From Acanthochlamys bracteata (taxonomy: Eukaryota > Streptophyta > Magnoliopsida > Pandanales > Velloziaceae), in assembly GCA_019914995.1 (NCBI GenBank), contig CM034129.1, forward strand, positions 7,987,225 through 8,051,224: a DNA stretch of 64,000 bases, given 5' to 3'. The notes beneath the pieces are model-generated. The model was given only the letters and a program-made list of their open reading frames with translations, ran no database searches and was not told where the DNA came from. This document shows, piece by piece, positions 1-12,989 of this stretch. Made by a program: the position numbers and the translations under genes. Numbering within the stretch: position 1 is the first letter of the stretch; each line of letters starts with the position of its first letter.

Positions 1-1023
1 GTAACATAATTATATAATGTAAAATTTTTATTTTTTGGAAATTTTAAAATATTATAAAATATTTTACAAATATAAAATAAAAAAAAATTAAAAAGTGCTC
101 CAAATAATACCTTGTAGAATATTTTTAATTCAAATCTATCTTTTAACTCCAAAAACTGACTAGCTTCATTAAAAAAATTAACTACAAAAGAGTGTTTGCA
201 TTTTTTGAAATATCTTTTCTAACATAAAAATATTTTATTTTAATTTAAATAAATAAAATTCTATTACTTTGATTTTGAAAATAACTAAAATAAATAATAA
301 AAATATTATTATTTATTTATAATTTTTACATTTTAAATAATTTTATATAATATTATAAATTTATTAAAAATATGAAATAAATAATTAATAAATAAATTTT
401 GAAAAAAATTTTGGCCAATGTGCCCGAAATGGATTCAAGAAATCAAAGATTTAAAATATTAATCTTTGATTCAGAAAACAATGTCTTTCTGAATGGCAAT
501 ATCGTAATAATCTAAATATGAAGGCAAAGAGCCGAGTAATATGTCTAGGTAGCGTGCATAGCGGTGTACCTTTCACGGCTCCGCCTCTCTTCGGTCGCAG
601 CGCATTGAAGTAAATGAAGACAGAGAACCGCAAATAGGAACCAGAGCCACAGGCTTTGGGCGAACAACAGTAGTGGCACATGTGTAAATTATTAATATTG
701 AAAGGGTATTAATTTTGTAAGATGACAGAATGCTGCACGAGAGAGGCTTTGAAGCCTTGAATAATGAAATGAATTAAATGCTGCCTCTTTCACTTTGATT
801 TTTACCGTTAACATCTATCTATCCATCTCCCTCCTTGTGATTCTCGTACATCCAACCGTTTGGATCTATCCTACCTTCTCTTTGTTTTACTTTTTTCTTC
901 CGAAGAACAAAACCTTATAATTTCTTAGTTAGAGCTTCTAAAAAACTTTTCCTAAATAAAAAAAATTTTCAAATTTTTAATATATTTTTATTATTATTTT
1001 AAATATAATAATAATAAATTTAT
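1..1023. other. AT-rich intergenic DNA
   Basis: Mostly A/T runs with no coding pattern that I recognise. A less AT-rich patch at about 540-670 holds a 76-codon minus-strand open frame. It has no recognisable domain and no splice context, so I do not call it a gene. Confidence 0.5.
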
Positions 1024-1032
1024 ATGCAGTGT

Positions 1033-1877
1033 AGGGATGGCAATATATGATCGTCTCGAAAATTTAACTCGAAACCGACCTGTTTAATTAGAGTTAGGAT
1101 TAAAAATTTGACCCGTATAAATATATGGGTTGGGTTAGAATTGAACGAATTTGATTCGGTTATTAAATGGGTCGACCCGAGTTAACCTAAAATTGACACA
1201 CCAATCCGAAATATCATTTTTTGAAAGAACAATTTTTAATTTTTTCTTATCGTATAATAAAATATTGACAATAAAAATAATCGATAATAGTTATTTACAA
1301 ACTACTAAATTATATTATATTTATAATTAATTTTTTATTTTTATACCTTAGTAAAATAGTGTAAGATGAAAATTATAATATTATCGAAAGTATTACTATG
1401 TAGGTATTTTTAATGACGAATTTAGATTTCGTATAAAGATTTTTATAAAAATTTTGTTAGATAGATATATTTATCGAAATTATTAATATGTATTTATAAT
1501 CATAAATTTCAGCTGTTATCATATATTTTCAAAAAATAAAAATAACAATTTTTTAAGATATTTTAAGGGCCGATGAAGATATTAAGAAATGCATATTTTG
1601 TCGGACATAATTATATCTCGTCAGTAAAAATATCATGCACTTTTATTCGAACTGATTTTATAATTTCGCTGAAGTTTAAAAATATATAATTAATAATTTA
1701 TAATTTTAATTATTAAATGGGTCGATCCGAATTTGATCCGATTATTAGTAAGTTGGATTAGGGTTGACAATTTTGATCCGTATAAATTTATGAGTTGGAT
1801 TAGAGTTGAATAAATTTTTTCTAATTATTAAATTAGTCGATCCGAAACTAACTCATCGACCTATATTGCCACCCCTA
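1033..1877. mobile_element. Non-autonomous Mutator-like (MULE) element, copy 1
   Basis: The element starts AGGGATGGCAATATA and ends TATATTGCCACCCCT, an imperfect terminal inverted repeat of about 15 bp. It is flanked by the direct repeat ATGCAGTGT (1024-1032 and 1878-1886), a 9 bp target duplication, which is the size usual for Mutator-like elements. The interior is AT-rich and non-coding. Subterminal blocks are rich in 'GACCCG', 'GGGTCGA' and 'TTGGATTAGGGTTGA' motifs. A second copy with the same order of blocks lies at 41001-41852, so this is a dispersed family. No transposase is encoded; mobilisation in trans is an inference. Confidence 0.8.
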
Positions 1878-1886
1878 ATGCAGTGT

Positions 1887-3932
1887 CAAACAGCCACGAC
1901 TAAAGAACCAAAATCAATTACTTGGTTTTCCTTCTCTGCTTCCGGGTAACCTCTGTTCTTCAAAACCATAGAGGTCATACATGCATTTTAGAAAAGGCAA
2001 ATCTCACTGCTTGGGCGTGTGTAGATTTTGCAAGTCGATTGCATTCACAGAGAGAAAAATAATAGCAAGATGATTAGTTAATCACTAATCACTCGCCGTA
2101 TCTGTAGTGATAACTGATCATTTATTAATTGAAAAAGCAATTAACATCAGTATCTTTACGATGATAACTGTTCCTTTTTCTTTTAGTTGTAGTCATGCGC
2201 TGATGATAGTTGATATATAGGCAACAATTTTTTTACTCTATTTGTATTTAAAAGCATATTTATTTTAAAATGAAATTTATTATTAAAAAATAAAATTAAA
2301 TATTAAATATTTTAGAAACATTTTAATAAATAATTTATTTTAAATTTTTATTATTATATATTGAAAATAAATTTTAAAAAATGAATTTAATGAATTAGTA
2401 AGTCAGTCTTAAATATCAACACATAATTCATTAGATAAATGTGGAAAGGTTCCTCATTCTCATTATTGTACGTTAATTTTTTTACATCGTGAAAATTCTC
2501 AATACTAAAATAGACTACCAAAACACAAACAAAATATGAAAAATTTCACGAATATGTTATCTTTATATTTTAAGTTGTGAATACGTTTCATCTACATTTT
2601 GTAATAAGTGTGGCGCTGGTACTAACAAAGTATTTGAATTTTCGAATTGATGAATGTTGTTGACTGCATAGGGATACCTTTTCGTTGGATTCTGTTCTTG
2701 CGAATGCAAGGTGCCCCTCTATTTTGGGTTCGACTTTTGTCTCCATCTCCACGTCCATGCCCTGCCAACAACACTTGCAACGTGCGAAGTTGTGTCTTCA
2801 CAATAATAAATTTCCTAAACTTTTTTTAATCTAATGCCTTCTCTGGATTTGTGTTAAGTCACCGTGCGATTACGGAAACGTTGGACTAAAAATTTGTTGT
2901 ATAAAATACATTCAAACATACCTATAATTACAATGGTCAATTTTTTTTCCATTATACTACTACACTAGGGTCCGTATCTTGTTGAATAAAACATTACAAA
3001 TTTTAGAATCTATAGCACATTCCGATATGTAATTAACTTATTGACGGATGGATTAATGATAATATATTTTATGACCACTATTGCACATTACGTATCTAAG
3101 CATATTAATTATATGTGATATTAATAATAGTGATTTTAAGTAAAAGATTCTATACATAACGCTACTTTATTGTTTATTCGCCTCTAAGTATGATGTGATA
3201 ATTAAAATCAAAATAAATTATTTGTTAGCATGACTTGCTAAGAGAGTAGGATGTTATTTTAGTCTTTCCACACTCAAAAAAGTTCTGTGTTTTTCAAAAA
3301 AATTTAGAATTTCAACATATGAGTAGATTGTACGTCATCAAAATCATTATACATAAAAAACTTTTTTGTTTCAAATTTCTGAAAAAGTACCTGAAATTTT
3401 CTTTTAGAAATTTTCTTTTCTTCTGCTATCGCAAATGTAAGTTGAGGATAAACTCAGCATGTGGATTTTGGAATGGAATACAAATAAGATATATTATGAA
3501 AATATTTTGCTAAGTTTTAAATTGGAGCTTTAAATAAAAACTACTATATTGTTATCTTTTGCTAAAAAAGACGCCAATAGAGTAAAATGTTACGCTTGGA
3601 TAAGCTAAGATAAATTTTGTTGTGCAGAGGTTTTTGTAAAAAACTAAAATATGTTTGATTTAGATCGTACTTATTAGATAATAAGATATACTAACTAAAA
3701 TATTCTTACATATATAATATCGTTATATATTATTAAATTAAAATACTATCTTTTAAAAATTAACTTATATTTTTAATTACTTTTAAATATATAAATATTT
3801 TATTGTTTATACGTAATGAATAGTAAATGAATTAGTAAGTTGCTAAGAACTAATAATCAAACACTATCATACATTAACAATTTCAAATAAATTTTCAATT
3901 AAAGATAGTACGGCCGTATATATAGAAATTTT
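1887..3932. other. Intergenic, no gene recognised
   Basis: AT-rich DNA with two short open frames (2647-2829 and 3319-3513) that lack recognisable domains, splice context or compositional support. I see nothing functional here. Confidence 0.45.
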
Positions 3933-3954
3933 AATATATATATATATATATATA
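3933..3954. repeat. (TA)n microsatellite
   Basis: A run of about eleven TA units in AT-rich intergenic DNA. Confidence 0.85.
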
Positions 3955-4068
3955 CAAAAATACTATAATTAGACCATAAAAATTACAAATTAAATTGAAG
4001 ATAAAGAAAGAACAAATATAACAAATCACAGTTATCTTACAACTGCTAAATTTATGCATTTAAAGGCT

Positions 4069-4520
4069 ACCAACATGCTGCAATCATAAGACATTAAAAT
4101 CACAACAATGACAGTCACCAAATGCTACAATTAAGTCATAAACCTTATGAATCAGACTATAATTGATCAGTTACTAAAAAATTACAGCCAACATCAATAG
4201 CTTTTGCATACAACCAACATTCATATAGCAAAGATGAAGCATATAAGACTGCCAGCATGCTGTGATCAAACGACATGAAATTGATAGTGATCATAGTCAT
4301 CAAACATTATAATCAAGCCATAAAATTACGAATTTGATTGCGGCTGATCAAACATATCAAATTAAATCACTATTGTATACATGCTACATGAAACATATAA
4401 CGCAGCCAACATGGTATGATCAAATAATATAAAGATCATGATGATCGCCGCTATCAGATCATGAATTATGGATCACATTCGATGAAAACTTATCAAAATC
4501 ATATCCAGTTATTGTATACA
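4069..4520. repeat. Degenerate tandem repeat, three units of about 155-180 bp
   Basis: Three spaced blocks begin with related strings: 'CCAACATGCTGCAATCA' near 4072, 'CCAGCATGCTGTGATCA' near 4252 and 'CCAACATGGTATGATCA' near 4407. Each is followed by similar AT-rich text with 'CATAAACC/CATAAAAT', 'TGATCA' and 'TTGTATACA' motifs. The units have diverged and differ in length. No coding potential is seen. Confidence 0.55.
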
Positions 4521-4554
4521 ACCATCTTTACGCACAATCAATATTGTTCAGGCA

Positions 4555-5410
4555 AAAAGTGATTCATGACTGATTTTTAGAAGTGCTTTTCAACTCATTT
4601 TTATTTTAATTTTAAAATTTACATTTTCCACCGAAATTTGTATAAAATTCTATAGAAAATGTTTTTAATTTAAAAATTACTGAACAATTCTACGTCGTAA
4701 AAACTTATCGTTACTTATTTTTATAATATTTTAGATAAAAAATAGAGTTTTATTTTTTAAAACTTTTAATATCCTTTGTTTTAAAAAAAATTCTTTTTAA
4801 AATTACTTCCAAACATTCCGTAAGAACATAACAAGTGAAAAAAAAAATGAAGCTCACGTTTACAGTTTAGGTTGAAGTCAAGGTTGCGACTAAGATTCCA
4901 ACAAAAAGGCAGCGGAGGATGCAGTAGATAAAAACGAATAAGAGATGAAGATTAGACCTGACTTTGATTTTAGTATGTTTAATAGCAGTAGGATCAATAT
5001 TGAATTGGCTCACGCTGACACACTGGCAGCTAGATTTCAATATGAATTGACTGCAATAGGAGCAACAACAATAGAAGAAGGATGTCAAATTAAGAACTTA
5101 GCACGATCGGAGCCAAGAATGGAGAGATCGAGAGAAAGTTACTTGTAGGGAGGAGTGGCTGCGAGAGAAGCAAAGGGAATCATAAAGAAGAAACAGGAGT
5201 GAAAAGAAAAGAGAGTATTAGAGAAGTGGATGGGTAGAAAAGTTTATACGCCACTATAATTTCTCAAACTTACATGAGACAGTTTGATAATTTCACACGA
5301 CAATTTAGAAAACCCCAACAGGGCTTTCCCCATAAAGCAACTTATTGGTGGTTTTGAGTTGGTTGCTTAAAGCTGCTTTTTCAAACGGCTTTAAGCTTAA
5401 CCAAACACTC
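4555..5410. other. Possible non-autonomous DNA transposon remnant
   Basis: The left part (AGAAGTGCTTTTCAACTC) and the right part (AAGCTTAACCAAACACTC) resemble ends of the plant foldback elements found elsewhere in this window. The interior (4860-5260) is purine-rich and less AT-rich. No convincing target duplication was found, and the overlapping open frames at 4867-5148 on both strands have no recognisable product. Confidence 0.3.
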
Positions 5411-6710
5411 ACAATTAATGTGAGGAATGTTTTTGGTCTTCCACCAAATATCATCTATATAATCTAATAATAACTCCAAGATAGAATAACACACGATAGT
5501 TTAACTTTTATACTCCAAGAATCTCACTCAAATAAAACTTAACTTGAAACGGATACTAATAGTTGACTAGTTAATTGTATTTCTATTTAACATTAGTAAG
5601 ATGAGCTAATCATACTAATAGATATTTATAATTTTATTCTAGCACAACACGATAGTTAATTTTATTTCTCACAATGTACTAATAAAGATGCTTTCACACA
5701 TACACCTTGGGATTATTTATCTGTGCATTTGGCTCCATTTCTATCTACTTTAAAATTTTTGGTTCTCAAGAAATCCTGTATTGTATCTTAGAAATTTTTT
5801 AACAAAATTTGATAGGCTTAAGTGAAACGTAACGTAATAAAATTATTATATGTATAATATTTTTATACTAAAATAAGATAATTTCTTTTTCAAAAATTCA
5901 CAAAAGGTACTTATCTCTAAAAAATTCACATTTTAAGCAATCCCAAAGTCCTCTTAGCATCGTCAAACAAATATGAAAATCTTATAGGACACAAATTTGC
6001 AAACAAAAATTTTGAGAAAATACGTGAAGAAGACAATAGCATCATAAATTGTTCTCTTATATTCAATGACCTCATATATACATGGCTAATATTTGAGTCC
6101 AATTATGTTTGAAGAGGAACATAAAATTGAAGGCCCAATATATGAGCCCATATCCGTCCAAAACCTTCACTTCTAATGTGAAGGTTGTTTTATGATTTGA
6201 TTCAGAGCGTCTACATATGCTCTCATATTACATGGACAAAACCATTGCTATCTCTATTTTCTTTTCTCCTGTGAAAACATAACTTTTAATATTTATTATT
6301 ATTTTTAATAGTTTAATTTTTAAAAAGAATGTTGTTCTCAAAAGCAGAGTGAAGTACTAACCAATACTTGCGACCCATACTCAAATGAAAAATCACAAAA
6401 GAATCGTTTTCTTTTTTACAGAAAACAAATTATAAAATATAATTGCTAAAATAAGTTTTACTTATAGTTATTTTTATTAGATGGAAATATTAACGTAATC
6501 ATTTATGTTTATAGAAATAATTGCCGGAAGTGAATGCTAAAAATAAATTTTGCAAAATGAAAATTTTAGAGCAAAATAAATATAGAATGTTTTGCAGAAA
6601 TTCAATTTAAAGTCAATATAGTCAGACCCAACCCGGACATTAATCCGGAAAAACAACCAGATCATCAAGCGGATTACTAAATCGACCCACTAGATGATAT
6701 TTAGTCTACC
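5411..6710. other. Intergenic, nothing recognised
   Basis: AT-rich sequence without an open frame of useful length, RNA gene or clear repeat that I could identify. Confidence 0.45.
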
Positions 6711-6957
6711 AATTATCAAATATATACATTATAGATAATATTTTTCACGAGAGCCGTAAGCATTTTCAAGTATCCAGGAAGCATTTTTCAAGAAAACAAC
6801 AAGTATTAGAAAGCATCTTCTTCTGTTTTCGTCCAATTATCAAATATATACATTATATACAATATTTTTTAAGAGAACAGCAAACATTTTTTAAACATCC
6901 AGGAAGCATTTTTCAAGAGAACAGCAAGCATCCATGAAGCATTTTCCTCTGTTTTCA
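6711..6957. repeat. Two-copy tandem repeat, period 124 bp
   Basis: AATTATCAAATATATACATT occurs at 6711 and again at 6835. In each copy it is followed by related text including 'CCAGGAAGCATTTTTCAAG', ending near 'TCTGTTTTC'. Copies differ by substitutions and small indels. Non-coding. Confidence 0.7.
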
Positions 6958-7880
6958 TACCTAGCAACAACAAGACAGTTAGACCGTGTAATATCATTAA
7001 TGGAATGGATCATTCACAATTCATACGTAGATAATATTAACGACAAGATTAATTGTAATAATAAACATAGAAGACTTACCTGGCATACATTATAGACAAT
7101 TTTTAATCTCTGTAAACTATTCCAGAATTTCAAATAACTTAAAAATAATAATCTAGTTTAAATAGAATTTACAAATGACATATAGAAATTGTAACTATTA
7201 TTAGCTGATTCTTATTATTTAAGCATAAATGTCATACATCTGGGAATTTTTTGAAGTCTCCAGTAAACTGGCTTTACTTCTAAAGTTGCAAATATTGCAT
7301 TAACTGATGAAAAGCTTTAAGCCTTTAACGAACTACACAATGCAATCAGTAATCAATTCAATCCACTCACAAAAGCTATACATAATGAAAGCTTTTTGCT
7401 ATCCAGAGAGCTCAATTTTGCTAAAAATACTTTATGACCTCCATAGAATTGGAACAACAAGCTCAAAACAACTACGAACAGCAAGCTGAAAACTATTAGG
7501 AACAGCAAGCTATCTAAATTATAACTCCAGCGATCAACACTAGGAACTAATGGAGAGAATCATCAAAACATTAAACCCTTACACCATTAATCAATTTAAC
7601 CGGAAATGAGATGATCTTCGGAAATCTGAGTCGATTGCAATCCAGTAAACCATTCACCAAAGCAAAAACACAATCTTTTTAATTTCTTTTTCCATTTTCA
7701 GCAAAACAGAAAGAGAAAGAAAAAAAACTTGGAGTTGGAGATCGGCTCGTTGGCGATCGAATTTTCACTACGGTGGTCGAGAAATCACGATCGATGACGG
7801 TGGATCGATCGAATTTTTGGGCAGTGCGAAAGAGAAAGAGAAAAACTTAGACGGAGTATGGCTGTGCAGGGAGGGAGTAT
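6958..7880. other. Intergenic, nothing recognised
   Basis: AT-rich DNA. A purine-rich patch at 7690-7880 contains GATCGA clusters and resembles a transposon subterminal region. The 60-codon frame at 7307-7489 is not supported as a gene. Confidence 0.4.
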
Positions 7881-8825
7881 AGGGGTGACAATTCGAGTTA
7901 CCGGTTCAGTTCGGTATCAATTCATATAATAATTATATTAAAATTATTTAATTTTAATTTAATTTATTTATTTATATGATTTAAAATTATTAATTTTAAT
8001 TTGATCTATTTATAACTGAATCAAAATCAGATCCACCTATTTAATAATTAAAATTATTAAAATAAAAATTATAAAAATTAATTTTTATTAATAATATATA
8101 AAAAATATTAATTATGATATATTTAAAAAGAAAAATATTAATTTTGATAAAATTTATAAATTAAATAAAATTAGTTAAATTAAAATAAATTAATATATAT
8201 GTATATGAGATAGGATAGAGGCACATGATATTTTTAAAAACACATGGTATATATGCCGGCCAAAAGTGGCTGCAAGACATCCAAATTTAATCTCCACCGT
8301 TGGATATGAAGAACAATGAGTTCAGAACATACTGATAAAATTTCAGCTCAATTGAGATACGAACCGACCTCCATTGAAACTCTTGATCAAAATGACACAA
8401 AAATGAAATATATATCTTTTGTTAAATTTAATTTTTTATATCATCTTGATCAAGAGTTCCGCTGGAAGTCGGTTCATATCCAACGGTAGAGATTGGGTTT
8501 AGATATCTCGCCGGTCACTTTTGGCTGGCATGTGCACTATGTGCCTTTAAAGATATCATATGCCTCAATCACATATATATATATATACACAAATTAAATT
8601 CAAATTATTTGCTATTATTTTTTAATTATTAAGTAATAGATACTATATAATTAGTTATACGGGTTAGACAGATCAATTTTGGGTCAATCCGAACTCGATC
8701 CGAATTCGTTTAAAATTTTCGGATCATTTTGGATCTATCCAAAATCGACTCAAACCTGACTATAGCTTGATCCGAATCAGATCTTTTTGGATCGATATCG
8801 GGTCGGATCGAAATTTGCCACTCCT
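7881..8825. mobile_element. Probable non-autonomous DNA transposon with a nested foldback element
   Basis: The left end AGGGGTGACAATTCGA pairs with the right end TCGAAATTTGCCACTCCT, and subterminal DNA is rich in 'GGATC/GATCCGA' motifs as in the elements at 1033 and 41001. I could not find a clean target duplication. The middle is interrupted by the small foldback element at 8219-8566. Confidence 0.5.
8219..8566. mobile_element. Foldback MITE of about 350 bp
   Basis: GAGGCACATGATAT (8219-8232) is answered by ATATCATATGCCTC (8553-8566). Further paired blocks follow inward: 'CCGGCCAAAAGTGGCTG' against 'GTCACTTTTGGCTGG', 'CTCCACCGTTGGATATGAA' against 'TTCATATCCAACGGTAGAG', and 'CTCTTGATCAA' against 'TTGATCAAGAG'. 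Almost the whole element can fold into one hairpin. It sits next to TA-rich DNA; the target duplication is unclear. Confidence 0.7.
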
Positions 8826-10549
8826 AAGATAGGAGAGACCGGGAGAGAAGGAGATAAACTAATGAAGCTTTTATAGATGAAGATTGATTCTAGAAGCCAA
8901 ATCATTGCCACACATTTATATTTTTATTTTTTAAAATAATTAAACCGAGCCAACCTACTCAATCGGCTAGGCAGGTTGACTTGTAAATCACCCGGATCAA
9001 ACCATGTCTTATCGGATTAACTGTACGAGCAATTTATTTTAAGATTCAGTCTGAAATTTCGATCGAATCATCAATTTCTAGTCTAATCTGACCAATCCGA
9101 GCTGGATTTGATTTCATTAGTTAAAGTATTGAAAATTAGTTAGTAACAATAAGGACGTCCTAATTGGTTAATAAAAATCACGTGCAACAAAACTATCTAC
9201 ATGTTTAGAATTGCTTATCAAGGTGTTATTTTATTTTATTTTATTTTAGATTCTATTTTCTAATAAATGTTTTATAAGATTTAATTTTTTAAAGTTTAAA
9301 AATATAGTTAGATTGTAAATTATAAAATTTTATATATATATTAATTATTATTATTTTAAATAAAAATAATCTTGTTCTCTAGAAATTTTTAATATAAATA
9401 TATAAAAACTTTTTATTTTTAAAATTTGTCCTATATCTTTACAATAGCTGCTCCCTAATTTTATTTTCCAATATTCGCCTAACAGTTTCCACTAAACACC
9501 TTGCAACACCCTTCATATGCTTTGCTAGAATTAAAACTATTTTGACGTATCTATTATGATAAAAGCAATCTTATGTGATGTTGGTCGTGGTTGTTCTATT
9601 CTATTCTGATACAGTAATCGATCTAATTCAAATGCATGTGATCTACGTAGATAAGAATCATTAATGTTTCTTCTCTTTATTTCCTGATATATCTCAGCCA
9701 CATTATCCAATGCCCACTTAAGAGAAAAGGTACTTTTCTAAGTTTAATTAATTGGATTAAATATACTTACTTTTGAGTTTATTGCGTTAGTTCTAAACAC
9801 GCAGTAATTTATAGAAGAGAGATTATGTGGACACTAGTTTAACTAGCTCAACTCAATTCTTTAAACCAATTACTTTGTAAATAAACAAATATTTGAGAGA
9901 TAAATTTTGCGTGTTGATTATAGCCTTCATTAGTGAATTATCTATTCGTCCTTAAGTTTCAACTATAGTCACAAAGGTAGGGATTTGGGAATCATTCCTC
10001 TAAGTTAAGATTTTTGCTACAATTAAATATGATCAGGTAATTTTAGAAACAAGTTTGTTTAAATCAGTCGGAACAAATTTAGACAAGGTTTTGTTAAAGC
10101 ACTTCACTGCTTTCTTAGTAGATTCACTGAAGTGTCGGTGTTTTTATGTGTTCAAACTTCACTGACATAAAGATTTTGTTCATATAAGAAAAACTTTCAT
10201 AGTAGTGCTCTGACGTGTTACACTTATTACACATCAATAACACGTAGAGCAGATCAGAGACTGTTGTTGTCCACTTTTGTTTTCCATTCGGAATATTATT
10301 TAACAGCTTATCGAACTACCCAGCTGAACTAGGTATGATTTGCAATCACAATCCGTTCTAAGAACACACTTTAAAAAGCCCCACCAGCTCTTCAATTTCT
10401 CACGCCCAATACTCTTATTAGTTCTCCCAGTTCAATTGTTTCTCTCTCGAGAAAACAAAATAGCAAAGGTTACCAATATTCTAGTTGTTCACATCCTCCG
10501 CTTTCTTGTTTCAGTTCCATTGTTCTCACAATTCATTGTTTCATTATCA
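8826..10549. other. Intergenic, degraded transposon-like DNA
   Basis: 8940-9120 has Arg/Asp-codon-like 'GGATCAAACC', 'TCGAATCATC' and 'AACCTACTCAATCGGC' text, as seen in subterminal regions of plant hAT or Mutator-like elements, but no boundaries could be set. The rest is AT-rich and unassigned up to the pectate lyase relic. The open frame 10340-10612 overlaps the first exon of that relic at its 3' end only. Confidence 0.4.
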
Positions 10550-12224
10550 GTACGATCTCATCCTGCTGCAGTCCCTGATCCTGAGGTAGTAGTTCAAGAA
10601 GTTCAAAGGTGACCTCACTCTACCAACGATTTTATGTAGTTCTGCTCAATGCAGCTTGGTTTCCTTACAGATTATAGTTTATCCCAAAAGCCATTGTCCA
10701 GTGAGTTCGTTTCTTTTTTAATGAAATGACGAAACTTTTCTAGCTTTTCAGTAATATATAATCAATATAAAATCTAGTTGGAAAACGTTCCAACCCCATT
10801 TACTGGAAACAGAGCAAAACAGAGCACTAAATGCTACAACTCTTGTGTTCAACTTATGTTCACTTTGTTTCTTTGGAAAACTTTTCTCAAGAAAAGTTGT
10901 CTCATAGTGGTGGCCACATTGTCGTTTTAAGCGATGACTATTAACAAACACACATCAATGATTCTGACACACATAAATTTATAGTTGACTAACTCAAACA
11001 TGCTATGTAATAGCAAATGTTGCAGGAGCATTAATGAATCAATAGCTCGCCGGCGGCGATTAGGTTACTTATCATGTGGTACAGGCAATCCTGTTGACGA
11101 ATGCTGGCACTGCGATCCAAACTAGGCGCAAAATAGGCAACGTCTGGCCGACTGCGCGATCGGCTTCGGCAAGAACGTTATGGGTGGCCGTGAAGGTGAA
11201 ATCCATGTACTCACCTATCCTAGTGACAATCCAGTGAACCCAAAACCGGGAACATTGTGGTACGGTGCTATACAAGATGAACCATTGTGGATTGCGTTTC
11301 ATAGAGACATGGTCATCAAGCTTAAAGAACTGGTGGTTTAACTCTTACAAGACGCTTGACGGCCGAAGTGTTGGTTAAGTTTACCAACTTAGAACTCTTT
11401 CGCTAGATAAATTAAAATCTTTTTTTAGAGAACTTTTCTTTTGAACACTTTTTATTTTTCTCACTTTGATGCAAAATAATATATTATAAACATCCTTATA
11501 TAAGCATTACAATCTAAATATTATATTAACTAAAACTTTAAACAAAATGAAATGTACAACTATTACTAACTTTTTAATTCCACCAACTAATTTTTCGAAG
11601 TAATTTATTTGCCCACTCCTATCATTATTTATCTATTTTCATTTTTCAATATTTTAAGAAATTTCCAAATAAATATATGAGTTTGCCCTCAAATCAACAC
11701 GTTTTTCATACTAAATATTTTTCTTAACATTCTGAATATTCAATTGCAACAGCTTATTAAAAATATCTACTATTTGTTCTATAGTATGACAATATTAAAC
11801 TGCACAGTATTTTATTTTATGTGATCTCTAAGAAAGTGAATCGAGTACCTATGTGTTTACTCCTTTCATAATGTACTGGATTTTTTGCAAATTATATAGC
11901 TATCTAATTATCAACAACTTTTATGTGTTTAGAACACTTTTTTTTTCACTTGATGCAAAACAACATGTTATAAGCATTTTTATATATGCATTACAATCCA
12001 AACATTATATTAACTAAGAGTTTAAAACAAAACTAATTTTTTAACTCCACCCACTAATTTTTCTATGTAATTTATGTGCACGCTATTATTATTACTTTCC
12101 CACTTTTTTTCTTCAGTATTTTGAAAAACTTTCAAATGAATGCATGAGTTTTGAGATGATATTTCAACACGCCCCTTCAAATCAAAATATTTTTTCATAC
12201 CAAGCATTTCTATTAGCCTCTAAA

Positions 12225-12989
12225 ATGTCCAATATTATAACTGTCATAAATTTGAACATTATGCATCAGAATGTTGGCACAAAAATGAAGATCTTACCAA
12301 TTTTGCCGAAGCAACAAATGATGTAGGCTATTTTTCTACTCTTCTTCTTACTAATGATGATTTAAATATTCACAATGATGTATGGTATTTGAATTCGGGT
12401 GCTAGTAACCACATGTGTGGAAAGAAATAACTTTTTATATAACTCATAGAAGGTATTCATGGAAGCATAAGCTAAGAGATTCTTCAAAAATTTTCAATTG
12501 AAGGCAAAGAAAATATCAAAATCTACCGAAAGGATGGTAACTCGAATATATTTTTGATATTTAATGTATTCCTAATCTACTATTATTTTAATGTATAAAT
12601 TTTTGTATTCATAGGAATACATTAAAACAAAAGTATATTAGAAATATAGTAAACATCAAAAATATATTCGAAGTTACCATTCTTTCGATAGATTTTGATC
12701 TTTCTTTTGCCTTCAATCGGATGTTTTTAAGAATCTTCTAAGTGCACTTCCATAAATATCTTCTATGAGTTCTATAAAAAGTTTTTTCTTTCCACACATG
12801 TGATTACTAGCACCCGAATTCAAATACCATGCATTATTATGAATATTTGAATCATCATTAGTAAGAAGAAGAGTAGAGGAATAACCCACATCATTTATTG
12901 CTTCGGTAAAATTGATAAGATCTTTATTTTTGTGCCAACACTCCGATGCATAATATTGACAGTTGTAATATTGGATATTTTAATTATTT
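12225..12989. repeat. Long palindrome of copia gag sequence
   Basis: The sequence from about 12225 to 12597 reappears inverted from about 12610 to 12989. Matching blocks include 'CCAATATTATAACTGTCA' against 'TGACAGTTGTAATATTGG', 'GGTGCTAGTAACCACATGTG' against 'CACATGTGATTACTAGCACC', and 'TCAAAAATATATTCGA' in the centre. Both arms encode the copia zinc-knuckle and protease-start region (HKFEHYA-type knuckle and NSGASNHMCG). The plus-strand copy is on the left and the minus-strand copy is on the right. The spacer is only about 10-20 bp, so RNA read through it would fold into a long hairpin. Confidence 0.85.

Noticed and set aside
451..681. A 76-codon Cys-containing minus-strand frame
   Set aside because: Considered as a small secreted Cys-rich peptide, but there is no signal peptide or regular Cys spacing.
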